The translations under genes and the position numbers were made by a program. The notes under the pieces are model-generated. The model did no database searches and was not told the DNA's origin. It worked only from the letters and a program-made list of their open reading frames with translations. From Acidobacteriota bacterium (lineage in GTDB: Bacteria; Acidobacteriota; Vicinamibacteria; Vicinamibacterales; CAVVIG01): DNA of 7,442 bases. The stretch is taken from assembly GCA_003222555.1 (NCBI GenBank), contig QHWL01000349.1, forward strand, positions 1 through 7,442, written 5' to 3'. This document shows, in pieces, positions 1 through 6,312 of this stretch (positions are counted from its first letter, which is position 1; the number at the start of each line of letters is the position of its first letter).

Positions 1-1
1 C

Positions 2-1402
2 CGCCCGCGCATCGACTGGATACACACCGCGCAAGGCCAGGGCGAGGCGGTGCGCGCTTACACGAAATGGGACTACCAGCCGCACACAATCGATGGGGTC
101 CCGGAGGCATTCTCGCGCGCCTACTCGGTGATGATGACCCAGCCGCTCGGTCCGGTTTACATGTGCTACGACGCGTGGATGCAGGAGCAAAAGCTCGACC
201 ACGAGGTGGCGATGCCGCCGGCGGGCGCAGCCAAGGCGCCCACGCGGATGGCGCCCGAGCCGAAGGCGCTCGTCGAGGCCGCCGACCTGATTGCAGCCGC
301 CAGCAAACCGGTGATCATCGCCGAGTACGTCGGACGCGAACCCGATGGCTTCCATGCGCTGGTGGAACTCGCCGAGACGGCCGGCATCCCCGTCTACGAT
401 GTCGACAGCCGCCTGAACTTCCCGACGCGGCACCCGCTGAACATGAGTCACTCGAAGGACGTCTTCAGCGACGCGGACCTCGTCCTGTGCCTCGACACGC
501 GCGACTGGGAGCGGCCGACCACGGATCTCGTGAGCACGACGCGGCAAGTCACCTCGATCGTGCCGGCGGGCGCGAGCTGGATCGACATCGGCTTCGGCGA
601 CCTCGAACTTTCGAGCTGGGCGCTCGACTACCAGCGGCTGCGGCAAGCGCGGCTTCGCATCCTCGCCGACACAACCATCGCGGTTCCAGCGGTGACCCGG
701 CTCCTGGAAACAAGGATCGCGAAGGACGCAAAACTGCGTGCCCGCATCAAGGCGCGCGCGGCCGACACGGCCGCGAAAAGCAGCGCGCTGCGCGAGAAGT
801 GGGCGCGCGAGGCGAGGGTCGACTGGGACGCGAGCCCGATCACGCTGCCGCGCCTGGCCTCCGAGGTGTGGAACGCGATCAAGAACGAAGACTGGGTCCT
901 CACAGCCGGCACCCTCGAACACTGGACTCGCAAGCTCTGGGACTTCGACAAGCCCTATCGTCACCCGGGACGGTCGCTCGGCACGGCAACCCAATTCGGC
1001 ATTTCGATCGGCGTGGCGCTCGCGCACCGTGAGAAGAAGCGGCTCGTCGTCGACATGCAGCCCGATGGCGACCTCATGTTCGGCGCGGGAGCGATGTGGG
1101 TTGCGGCCAAGCATCGCATTCCAATGCTCGTGGTGATGCATAACAACCGCGCCTACTACAACGACTGGGAACATCAGATCCGCATGGCGAAACTGCGCGG
1201 CACGCCGGTCGAGCGGGCGCACATCGGGATGGACATGGACGATCCGGCCCCGGATTTTGCGGCCATGGCGAAATCGATGGGCTGGTACGCCGAGGGTCCG
1301 TTCGAGTCGCCCAAGGGAGTGGCCGCGGCCCTGAAGCGGGCGATCGCGAAGGTGAAAGCGGGCCAGCCGGCGCTCGTCGACACCGTCACCCAGAAGGGAT
1401 AG
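2..1402 (+). CDS. Thiamine-diphosphate-dependent enzyme, acetolactate synthase/benzoylformate decarboxylase type (5' truncated)
   Basis: The frame is open from the window edge, so the gene starts upstream; a GTG at 50 is internal. The 466 visible residues begin near the end of the N-terminal pyrimidine-binding domain (roughly residues 1-60). The central domain follows (about 85-220), then the C-terminal ThDP-binding domain (about 300-455). The ThDP/Mg motif is present as Pro354-Asp355-Gly356, followed after 24 residues by Asn381-Asn382. That is the normal spacing of the GDG...NN motif, with the first Gly replaced by Pro and the metal-binding Asp kept. The C-terminus (PALVDTVTQ) is typical of the superfamily. 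Full-length members are about 550-600 residues, so roughly 100-120 are missing. Such enzymes decarboxylate or ligate 2-oxo acids in the cytosol. The catalytic glutamate lies in the missing part and the substrate is unknown. True acetolactate synthase is unlikely, because a catabolic-looking dehydrogenase/cupin cluster follows and no small regulatory subunit gene is present. Confidence 0.9.
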   Translation, partial: RPRIDWIHTAQGQGEAVRAYTKWDYQPHTIDGVPEAFSRAYSVMMTQPLGPVYMCYDAWMQEQKLDHEVAMPPAGAAKAPTRMAPEPKALVEAADLIAAASKPVIIAEYVGREPDGFHALVELAETAGIPVYDVDSRLNFPTRHPLNMSHSKDVFSDADLVLCLDTRDWERPTTDLVSTTRQVTSIVPAGASWIDIGFGDLELSSWALDYQRLRQARLRILADTTIAVPAVTRLLETRIAKDAKLRARIKARAADTAAKSSALREKWAREARVDWDASPITLPRLASEVWNAIKNEDWVLTAGTLEHWTRKLWDFDKPYRHPGRSLGTATQFGISIGVALAHREKKRLVVDMQPDGDLMFGAGAMWVAAKHRIPMLVVMHNNRAYYNDWEHQIRMAKLRGTPVERAHIGMDMDDPAPDFAAMAKSMGWYAEGPFESPKGVAAALKRAIAKVKAGQPALVDTVTQKG

Positions 1403-1414
1403 ATAGTCCCGCAC

Positions 1415-1512
1415 GTCTGTGAAAAAATACGACAGGCGCACGCGGAGAAATCCCTAGGGCATTTCTCTGCGACCTCGGCGGCCTCTGCGTTGAACGTGAT
1501 TTGTTCGCAGAC
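1415..1512. repeat. Palindromic intergenic element with terminal inverted repeats
   Basis: The left end starts GTCTGTGAAAAAATACG (1415-1431). The right end, read on the minus strand from 1512, is GTCTGCGAACAAATCACG, so the two ends form imperfect terminal inverted repeats. In the centre, GAGAAAT (1445-1451) pairs with ATTTCTC (1461-1467) around a CCCTAGGG core (1452-1459). CGC/GCG pairs extend the stem outward past one mismatch, to 1441-1471. On the minus strand the right half reads as a purine-rich GCAGAGGCCGCCGAGG-type stretch of a kind often seen in interspersed bacterial intergenic repeats. No transposase fits in about 98 bp, so it is best viewed as a MITE-like or REP-like element. It follows the ThDP gene stop by 12 bp and might also help end transcription, although there is no T-run after the stem. 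Confidence 0.6.
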
Positions 1513-1551
1513 TCTTAATTCAAGGCCTCCGAAGAATCGACCTCCCACGAA

Positions 1552-1896
1552 TCACTTTTGTTTGCGGCTGTGCGTTCGAATCCAATCGGCCAGCTCTGCT
1601 TCTGAAACGCGATTGTCGGCAAGGGCTAGGATCTGAGTTACGACATCGGCATCGGTTGCTTGCAGATCGTACCCATTGATCCCAAGGAATGTGGCAATGG
1701 CCAGCAACCCGATGCGCTTGTTCCCATCACGATATGGGCGGTTTTTCACGAGCCCAAAGCCGTACGCGGCTGCCAAGGTTGCGAGGGCGGTTTCCTCGGC
1801 GTAGTGCCACTTTTGCTGTGGGCGTGCCAGGGCCGATTCGAGGACGTTTTCGTCCCGGATTCCCGGCAGCCCGCCGTGTTCCCGAAGCTGATCGTG
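1552..1896 (-). pseudogene. Fic/Doc family toxin remnant, N-terminally broken and lacking the catalytic His
   Basis: Minus-strand reading from 1896 down to the TGA at 1552 gives 114 residues matching the death-on-curing (Doc) branch of Fic proteins. Landmarks are HDQLREHGGLPGIRDENVLE, then ESALARPQQ, then AAAYGFGLVK, then the Fic loop RPYRDGNKRIG. Intact family members are about 125 residues, so only the first 10-15 are lost. In that lost stretch the same frame has stops at 1897-1899 and 1912-1914. No ATG, GTG or TTG precedes the TTG at 1776, which would start inside the fold. The Fic motif normally begins HPF; here the His codon position (1738-1740, minus strand) is CGC, Arg, which removes the catalytic base. 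No Phd-like antitoxin gene is visible next to it. Fic/Doc toxins phosphorylate or AMPylate targets such as EF-Tu; this copy is very unlikely to do so. It lies opposite to all neighbouring genes. Confidence 0.78.
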
Positions 1897-2020
1897 CTAC
1901 TTGAGGATGGTCTAATTGCACGTCCTCAAATGGGCTTCTCGGTCGCCGGCGAACACGTCGGCACACTTGTGCAACAATTCCGTGAGCTCTTGAAACTGTG
2001 AGCGTGAACACGACCGGATC

Positions 2021-2027
2021 GAGAGGG
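2021..2027 (+). promoter_or_regulatory. Shine-Dalgarno for the subunit 3 gene
   Basis: GAGAGGG lies 4 bases upstream of the ATG at 2032 and supports that start. The 135 bases between the end of the Fic remnant (1896) and this start hold no other recognisable feature. Confidence 0.6.
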
Positions 2028-2031
2028 AACG

Positions 2032-2793
2032 ATGGCGAACAAAACGGATGACGAACGGGTCACTCTTTCCCGTCGCGAGCTCCTGAAACGTGTGGGAATC
2101 GTGGGCGTCGCGGCGGCTTCTGTGCCGGCTCAGGCGCTTGTCCCGGCCGCGGCGATGGCTCCTCCTGTGGAGACGTCGCTTTCCCCCCAGGCAGTGGCGC
2201 TTCCGCGCGAGGCGTTGGAGACGTTCACTGCCGTCGAAGCAGCCACGGTCGAGGCGATGGTTGCCCGCTTGATCCCAACGGACGAGAACGGGCCGGGTGC
2301 TCGCGAGGCCCGCGCGGCGCATTACATCGACCGCGCGCTGAGCGGCGCTCTCGCCTCGTCGCTCGACGCGTACCGCAGCGGTCTCAGCGCCCTTGACAGC
2401 TATGCGCGAGCTTCGAAAGGTGCGCCATTCGCCCAGCTCTCGACAGAGGAGCAGGATGCAGTGCTGACGGACATGGAGCACAACGTCGCCACCGGTTTTG
2501 CGCCCAATGCGTCAACGTTTTTCAACCTGGTGCGGACGCATACGATCCAGGGCACGTTCTCCGACCCGTATTACGGCGGGAACGCGAATTTCGTCGGGTG
2601 GGATTTGATCGGCTACCCGGGCGTCCGGCTCGCGGTCACCGCGAATGATCAACGCCTGGACCCACATCTGATACCGACCCATAAATCGGCGTACGACTAC
2701 ACGATGTTCTCGAAGACGCGGCCCGCGAGGGCCAGCCTGGAAGGGCTGGAAGGGCTGGAGGGGCGGGAAGGGCGGGCGCGCCATGGCGATTAG
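2032..2793 (+). CDS. Gluconate 2-dehydrogenase subunit 3 family protein (Tat-exported)
   Basis: This 253-residue protein is the small partner of a membrane-associated or periplasmic FAD oxidoreductase. The N-terminus carries a twin-arginine signal, SRRELLKRVG (residues 13-22), followed by a hydrophobic Ala/Val stretch and an Ala-rich region ending near AAAMA. The mature part has family hallmarks: VEAMVARLIPTDENGPGA (about 74-91), RAAHYIDRAL, then THTIQGTFSDPYYGG and NFVGWDLIGYPGVRL (about 168-200). In characterised gluconate dehydrogenases such a subunit accompanies a GMC flavoprotein and a multihaem cytochrome c; no cytochrome gene is seen here. The C-terminal tail after MFSKT is low complexity (LEGLEGLEGREG), encoded by 9-bp tandem repeats, and looks like a later extension. 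The stop overlaps the next gene's start by 11 bp, indicating translational coupling. The flavoprotein is probably co-exported with this subunit, since its own start shows no signal peptide. Confidence 0.9.
   Translation: MANKTDDERVTLSRRELLKRVGIVGVAAASVPAQALVPAAAMAPPVETSLSPQAVALPREALETFTAVEAATVEAMVARLIPTDENGPGAREARAAHYIDRALSGALASSLDAYRSGLSALDSYARASKGAPFAQLSTEEQDAVLTDMEHNVATGFAPNASTFFNLVRTHTIQGTFSDPYYGGNANFVGWDLIGYPGVRLAVTANDQRLDPHLIPTHKSAYDYTMFSKTRPARASLEGLEGLEGREGRARHGD
2737..2772 (+). repeat. Four tandem 9-bp units at the gene junction
   Basis: The units are CTGGAAGGG, CTGGAAGGG, CTGGAGGGG and CGGGAAGGG. They encode Leu-Glu-Gly three times and Arg-Glu-Gly once at the end of the subunit 3 protein. 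The unit length keeps the frame. The purine-rich GGGAAGGG of the last unit, about 10 bases before the ATG at 2783, can serve as ribosome binding site for the flavoprotein gene. Confidence 0.8.
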
Positions 2794-4518
2794 CCTGACG
2801 AAGACCGATGTCGTCATCGTCGGGCTCGGCGCCGTGGGTGGCGTGGCTGCTCTTCCGCTCGCGCAGGTCGGACTCGAAGTCGTCGGTCTCGAGGCGGGAG
2901 CCTGGCTCACTCCCGCCGACTTCGCACCAGACGAGCTGCGAAACAACGTCCGCGGGTGGCCGCAAGCCGTGCAGAAGGCCAATCACGAAGTGCCGACACA
3001 TCGGCCGAACGCCTCCGCGCCCTACTCGAACCGGCCGGCGATTCATCCAATGATGAACGCCGTCGGGGGGACGACGCTCCACTATTGGGCTCAAAGCTGG
3101 CGCCTCAATCCCTGGGACTTCAAAGTCGTGAGCGAGACGACCCGGCGCTATGGCGCCTCGCGAATCCCCAAGGGATCCACCGTGGAGGATTGGCCCTTCG
3201 GCCTCGAGGAGCTCGAGCCGCATTATGAGACCTCGAGGAGCTCGAGCCGCATTATGAGAAGGTGGAGTACGAGCTCGGCGTGTCTGGTAAGGCCGGAAAC
3301 CTCAATGGGAAGATCGATTCGCGCGGCAACGTCTTCGAGGGGTCGCGGAAACGCGAATACCCGATGCCCCCACTCAGAGGGACAGGGTTCTCGGAAATGA
3401 TGGCGACGGCGGCGCGGAAGCTCGAGTGGCATCCGTTCCCAGGGCCTGCCGCCATCAATTCCAGAACTTATCAGAACCGAGCGGGTTGCGCGTACCACGG
3501 CTACTGCAACCGTGGTGGCTGCCACGTCAACGCCAAGGGTTCCACGGCGGTCCCCACCATTCCCAAGGCGCAGGAAACCGGGCGTCTCAAGGTCGTGACG
3601 CAGGCGACCGTAACCACCGTCGAAGCCGACACGGACGGTCGTGTGAGCGGGGTCAACTACCTCAAGAATGGTGTGGAATACTTCCAGCCGGCAGACGTCG
3701 TGCTGCTTGCCAGTTATGTCTACGAGAATGTCCGTGTCCTGCTTCTGTCGAAATCGAAGGCTTATCCGAACGGGCTTTCGAACAACCATCGACAGGTGGG
3801 CAGGCACTACTTCAGCCACAATCAGGGCGCGAGCGTCACAGCCCTTTTCCCCCGTAATCTGAACAACTGGTATGGCCTGCCCGCGCAAGGGACGGCCGTC
3901 GACGATTGGGCTGACGACAACTTCGATCACTCCGGTCTCGATTTCATCGGCGGCGGAAACCTTTGGATCTACTCGGATCGGCGGCCCATCAGTGCGGCCG
4001 ACATGAACACGTTCGACAGAGCCCCACAGTGGGGCTCGGCCTGGAAGGCGTTCGTCAAGGAAAACGCGGACCGTTGGAACACGGCGTACCTCCAGAAAAC
4101 GACGCTGCCCTACGAGGATAACTTTCTCGATCTGGATCCGACCGTCAGGGATCCACTTGGGTTCCCGGTGTGCCGCATTACGGCCGATTTCAAGGACAAC
4201 GAGAAAAAGGTTGCGGCCTTCATTCAGGACAAGATGGTGCAGTGGTTCATGACCGCGGGTGCGGTGGCGACGGCGAGGGGCCAGCTCGGCACGATGGGCC
4301 CGACCACGCACGCCTACGGCGGCACGCGCATGGGCAACAACCCGGAGACCAACGTCGTCGATCGCTGGGGTTTCTCTCACGAGGCGCCGAATCTCGGGAT
4401 CCTCGGGGCATCAGTGATGGGCACCAGTGGTGCGCACAACCCGACGCTTACCGCGCAGGCGCTCGCCTGGCGAACGGCCGAGCACCTGGCCAAGAATTGG
4501 AAGACGATCCGGAAATAA
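2783..4518 (+). pseudogene. GMC family FAD oxidoreductase (gluconate dehydrogenase large-subunit type), frameshifted
   Basis: Two overlapping frames make up one gene: 2783-3400 encodes the N-terminus and 3262-4518 the rest. They are separated by an exact 29-bp tandem duplication at 3202-3259. Removing one copy gives a continuous 568-residue protein through LEELEPHYEKVEYELG, a normal family length. Numbered on that restored protein, the FAD-binding Rossmann motif is Gly14-x-Gly16-x2-Gly19 and the ribose-binding acid lies in VVGLEAG. Cysteines 226, 232 and 237 (C-x5-C-x4-C) sit in a stretch recalling, but not identical to, the Fe-S cysteine region of bacterial FAD glucose dehydrogenases. The C-terminal GMC domain has HAYGGTRMG (His500) and SGAHNPTLT with the expected catalytic His542-Asn543. 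Family members oxidise alcohols, sugars or sugar acids and pass electrons to the respiratory chain. The N-terminal fragment ends in about 55 out-of-frame residues. The C-terminal frame lacks the FAD Rossmann motif, so neither piece alone should be active. Confidence 0.9.
3202..3259 (+). repeat. Exact 29-bp tandem duplication causing a frameshift
   Basis: Copy one is 3202-3230 and copy two 3231-3259. Both begin CCTCGAGGAGCTCGAG and end CCGCATTATGAGA, with no mismatch. As 29 is not a multiple of 3, the frame shifts by two bases inside the flavoprotein gene. The unit itself contains the shorter near-repeat CTCGAGGAGCTCGAG, which could favour slippage. Confidence 0.95.
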
Positions 4519-4537
4519 TTCAAAGACAGGCGACCGG

Positions 4538-4573
4538 GTGAAGGGCGGGCCAGCACTCGTCGACGCCGTCACT
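4538..4573 (+). pseudogene. Remnant of a ThDP enzyme C-terminus
   Basis: Codons from 4538 read VKGGPALVDAVT, matching the end of the first gene in this window (VKAGQPALVDTVT at 1352-1390) in 10 of 13 columns with one residue deleted. No frame continues the match upstream or downstream, and it lies in the non-coding gap between the flavoprotein stop and the dehydrogenase start. It is most simply the last trace of a second copy or a relative of the ThDP gene, deleted or rearranged. The rest of the gap (4574-4667) shows nothing recognisable. A chance resemblance over 12 codons is possible. Confidence 0.45.
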
Positions 4574-4667
4574 CCGCCGCCGCTGATCCGTTGCTCGGCT
4601 CGTACAGCTCGCACAATGATTCCTGGCTGGCGACCGAGCGCACGCAGCAGCGATCACGAGCGACGCC

Positions 4668-5504
4668 ATGACGAACACAACCACGGCAACGGCAATCCGG
4701 ACGGTCGGCGTGATCGGCGCGGGCCGCATGGGCCAGTCCATCATCGGCCACGTGGCGCGCAAGGGCTTCACGGTGGCCGTCCACGACATCGACGAGGGAA
4801 AGCGCGAGGCGGTGGCGAAGCTGGGCGCCGCGTGGGCCGAAAGCCCGATGGCGCTCGCGCGGGCACGCGACGCGATTCTCGTTTGCGTGGGTTACGATCA
4901 AGAGCTGCGTCAGCTGATGTCAGCCGACGGCTTGCTCAGATACCTGGCGCGCGGGACAATCGTGGCGGTGCTGTCGACGGTGAATCCGCGCACGGTACAG
5001 GAACTCGCGGAAGACGCCGCGGCCTCGGGGGTGCATGTGGTCGATTCGACGGTGTGTCGCGGCGCGCGCGCGGCAGACGAGGGCACGCTGCTGTCGTTCG
5101 TTGGGGGGGAGGCGGACGTTGTGAAGCGGCTGAAACCGGTGCTCGCCTGTTACTCTACCGACATCATCCACACGGGCGGAGTCGGCAGTGCGCAGGTCGC
5201 CAAGGCCGCTAACAACCTCGTGATGTGGTCCTGCCTGATCGCCGATCACGAAGCGCTGGCGCTTGCGAAGCGGTTCGGGATGGACGTCGACGTCCTGCGC
5301 GAGGCGCTCGTCAAGAGCAGCGCGGGGAACTACGTCCTGCGGCACTGGGGGACGAACACGATGGCGTGGGCCGAGGACGACATGGACATCGCTCTGCGAA
5401 TGGCCGGCCAAGTCGGTATCGGCCTGCCGCAGGCGGGGTTGAACCGGGAGTTGTGCCGGACGCTCAAGCCGAAGCGGTTCCGGCTGGACGAGTACGGCGT
5501 GTAG
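4668..5504 (+). CDS. NAD(P)-dependent beta-hydroxyacid dehydrogenase (3-hydroxyisobutyrate/tartronate semialdehyde reductase family)
   Basis: This 278-residue cytosolic enzyme has the usual family length (about 280-300). The N-terminal Rossmann fold starts VGVIGAGRMGQSI (about residues 13-25), giving the GxGxxG nucleotide motif. The substrate-binding loop, normally DAPVSGG..A..GTL, appears as DSTVCRGARAADEGTL (about 126-141). That is divergent at the VSGG part and suggests an unusual substrate. The catalytic Lys179 sits in QVAKAANNL, followed by Asn182-Asn183. The C-terminal all-alpha domain follows, with MDIALRMAGQVGIGLPQA corresponding to the conserved KDL..AL..A...G...P segment, here with Met-Asp in place of Lys-Asp. 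Family members interconvert 3-hydroxy acids and semialdehydes, for example 3-hydroxyisobutyrate, tartronate semialdehyde/glycerate or 4-hydroxybutyrate. The ATG at 4668 has only a weak purine-rich stretch before it. The start is chosen because the fold begins a few residues later. Confidence 0.9.
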   Translation: MTNTTTATAIRTVGVIGAGRMGQSIIGHVARKGFTVAVHDIDEGKREAVAKLGAAWAESPMALARARDAILVCVGYDQELRQLMSADGLLRYLARGTIVAVLSTVNPRTVQELAEDAAASGVHVVDSTVCRGARAADEGTLLSFVGGEADVVKRLKPVLACYSTDIIHTGGVGSAQVAKAANNLVMWSCLIADHEALALAKRFGMDVDVLREALVKSSAGNYVLRHWGTNTMAWAEDDMDIALRMAGQVGIGLPQAGLNRELCRTLKPKRFRLDEYGV

Positions 5505-5512
5505 CGCCAATT

Positions 5513-5625
5513 GCATGTACTGTCCGGCTTTAGCCGGACCGGCGAGGTCCGCTTGACCAGCCTCCGCCCAGGCGGCGGCGGTCCGCCGAAGCTTCAGCGA
5601 AGGCGGAAGGCGGACACTACGCATG
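5513..5625. repeat. Intergenic palindromic element with terminal inverted repeats
   Basis: The element begins 8 bp after the dehydrogenase stop. The left end GCATGTACTGTCCG (5513-5526) is an imperfect inverted copy of the right end CGGACACTACGCATG (5611-5625). Inside, GTCCGGCT (5522-5529) and AGCCGGAC (5532-5539) form a perfect 8-bp hairpin. CCGCC (5583-5587) and GGCGG (5602-5606) bracket a GAAGCTTC core. A run of six T follows at 5626-5631. No coding potential is evident. It is probably a REP- or MITE-like interspersed repeat; the hairpin could double as a terminator for the upstream gene. Confidence 0.6.
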
Positions 5626-5641
5626 TTTTTTCACGGCCAAA

Positions 5642-5669
5642 GCGCCGCGCCGCGCTTGTGAGGCGGCGC
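5642..5669 (+). other. Hairpin in the probable leader of the cupin genes
   Basis: GCGCCGC (5642-5648) pairs perfectly with GCGGCGC (5663-5669) across a 14-base loop, ending 34 bases before the cupin start. It could shape a leader RNA or simply be GC-rich sequence; no operator family is recognised. Confidence 0.35.
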
Positions 5670-5691
5670 CACTCCTGTGAAAATGGCGCGT

Positions 5692-5696
5692 GGGAG
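5692..5696 (+). promoter_or_regulatory. Shine-Dalgarno deciding the first cupin start
   Basis: GGGAG lies 7 bases before the ATG at 5704, favouring that start over the in-frame GTG at 5677 and ATG at 5683, which would overlap this site and have no comparable site upstream. Confidence 0.6.
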
Positions 5697-5703
5697 CTTC
5701 GAA

Positions 5704-6300
5704 ATGAGTACAGACGTCAACAAGGATGCGCCAGCGCCCGAGGCAGTGGCCAACGAGTCGCACTACCACAGCAGAAAGGACCGTGTGTTCGTGCGCGGGA
5801 TTCAGGGGGATTACGGCCTGAAGGAGGAGCTCGCGCGGCTACGTGCGATGCCGCGGGTGAGGAAGGGACGCATGATCAAGTTCACCGACGGCCCGCAGTG
5901 TTTCAGCCGCCACTACGTCGAACCCAAGGACGGCATCACGCAGACCTTCCACCTGCATCTGGAGGAATACGCTCCGGGCGGAAGGTCGCAGAAGCACGGG
6001 CACGTCAACGAGGCCGCTTTCTATATTCTCGACGGCGAGGGCTACGAGATCCACGACGGCATCCGCTACGACTGGAAGGCCGGCGACGTCGCCATCGTGC
6101 ACAACAATTGCGTGCACCAGCATTTCAACGCGAGCAGCACCACCCCCGCCCGCGCGCTTGTCATCAAGACGAAGCCGATGTTCATGTTCATGAACATGTT
6201 GTTCCAGAAGCAGGTGGAGCCGCGCCCGAGCGTGCCCGCGCCCGGTGGCGAGGGCTTCCGGGTGCGCGAGAGCGAAGACAACTTCAACCACGGCGAGTGA
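5704..6300 (+). CDS. Cupin domain protein, first of a paralogous pair
   Basis: This 198-residue cytosolic protein has one cupin barrel in its central and C-terminal parts. Cupin motif 1 runs from Gly92 through His98-Gly-His100 to Gly111. Glu103 is one position early, and the usual metal-binding Glu position is Ala104. Motif 2 is Gly127...His133-x-Asn135-x2-His138-x3-Asn142, within HNNCVHQHFN. Three histidines (98, 100, 138) are therefore available for a metal, the ligand count used by gentisate-type dioxygenases, rather than the usual 3-His/1-Glu set. The N-terminal about 75 residues (including RKGRMIKFTDGPQCFSRHYV) are not assigned to a known domain. The gene is followed after 12 bp by a paralogue, so the two are co-transcribed and may form a heteromer. 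Oxygenase, isomerase or hydrolase activity are all possible; the substrate is not known. Alternative starts at 5677 and 5683 would add up to 9 residues. Confidence 0.85.
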   Translation: MSTDVNKDAPAPEAVANESHYHSRKDRVFVRGIQGDYGLKEELARLRAMPRVRKGRMIKFTDGPQCFSRHYVEPKDGITQTFHLHLEEYAPGGRSQKHGHVNEAAFYILDGEGYEIHDGIRYDWKAGDVAIVHNNCVHQHFNASSTTPARALVIKTKPMFMFMNMLFQKQVEPRPSVPAPGGEGFRVRESEDNFNHGE

Positions 6301-6305
6301 GGGAG
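6301..6305 (+). promoter_or_regulatory. Shine-Dalgarno for the second cupin gene
   Basis: GGGAG begins immediately after the preceding stop codon (6298-6300) and sits 7 bases before the ATG at 6313, consistent with coupled translation of the two cupins. Confidence 0.65.
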
Positions 6306-6312
6306 AACGACC

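Noticed and set aside
1415..1512. CRISPR or tRNA-like structure
   Set aside because: There are no repeated units with spacers and no cloverleaf; it is a single palindromic element. No tRNA, rRNA or CRISPR was seen elsewhere in the window.
1912..2481. Minus-strand open frame of 189 codons, considered as an antitoxin for the Fic remnant
   Set aside because: Most of it is opposite the subunit 3 gene and no Phd- or AbrB-like sequence is visible.
3223..4380. Long minus-strand open frame of 385 codons
   Set aside because: It lies opposite the GMC oxidoreductase, its translation is rich in Arg, Val and His with no domain, and long antisense frames are common in GC-rich genes.
4591..4620. TTGCTC followed by CAATGAT as a possible promoter for the dehydrogenase
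   Set aside because: Both boxes are poor matches and such pairs arise easily by chance; no other support is visible.
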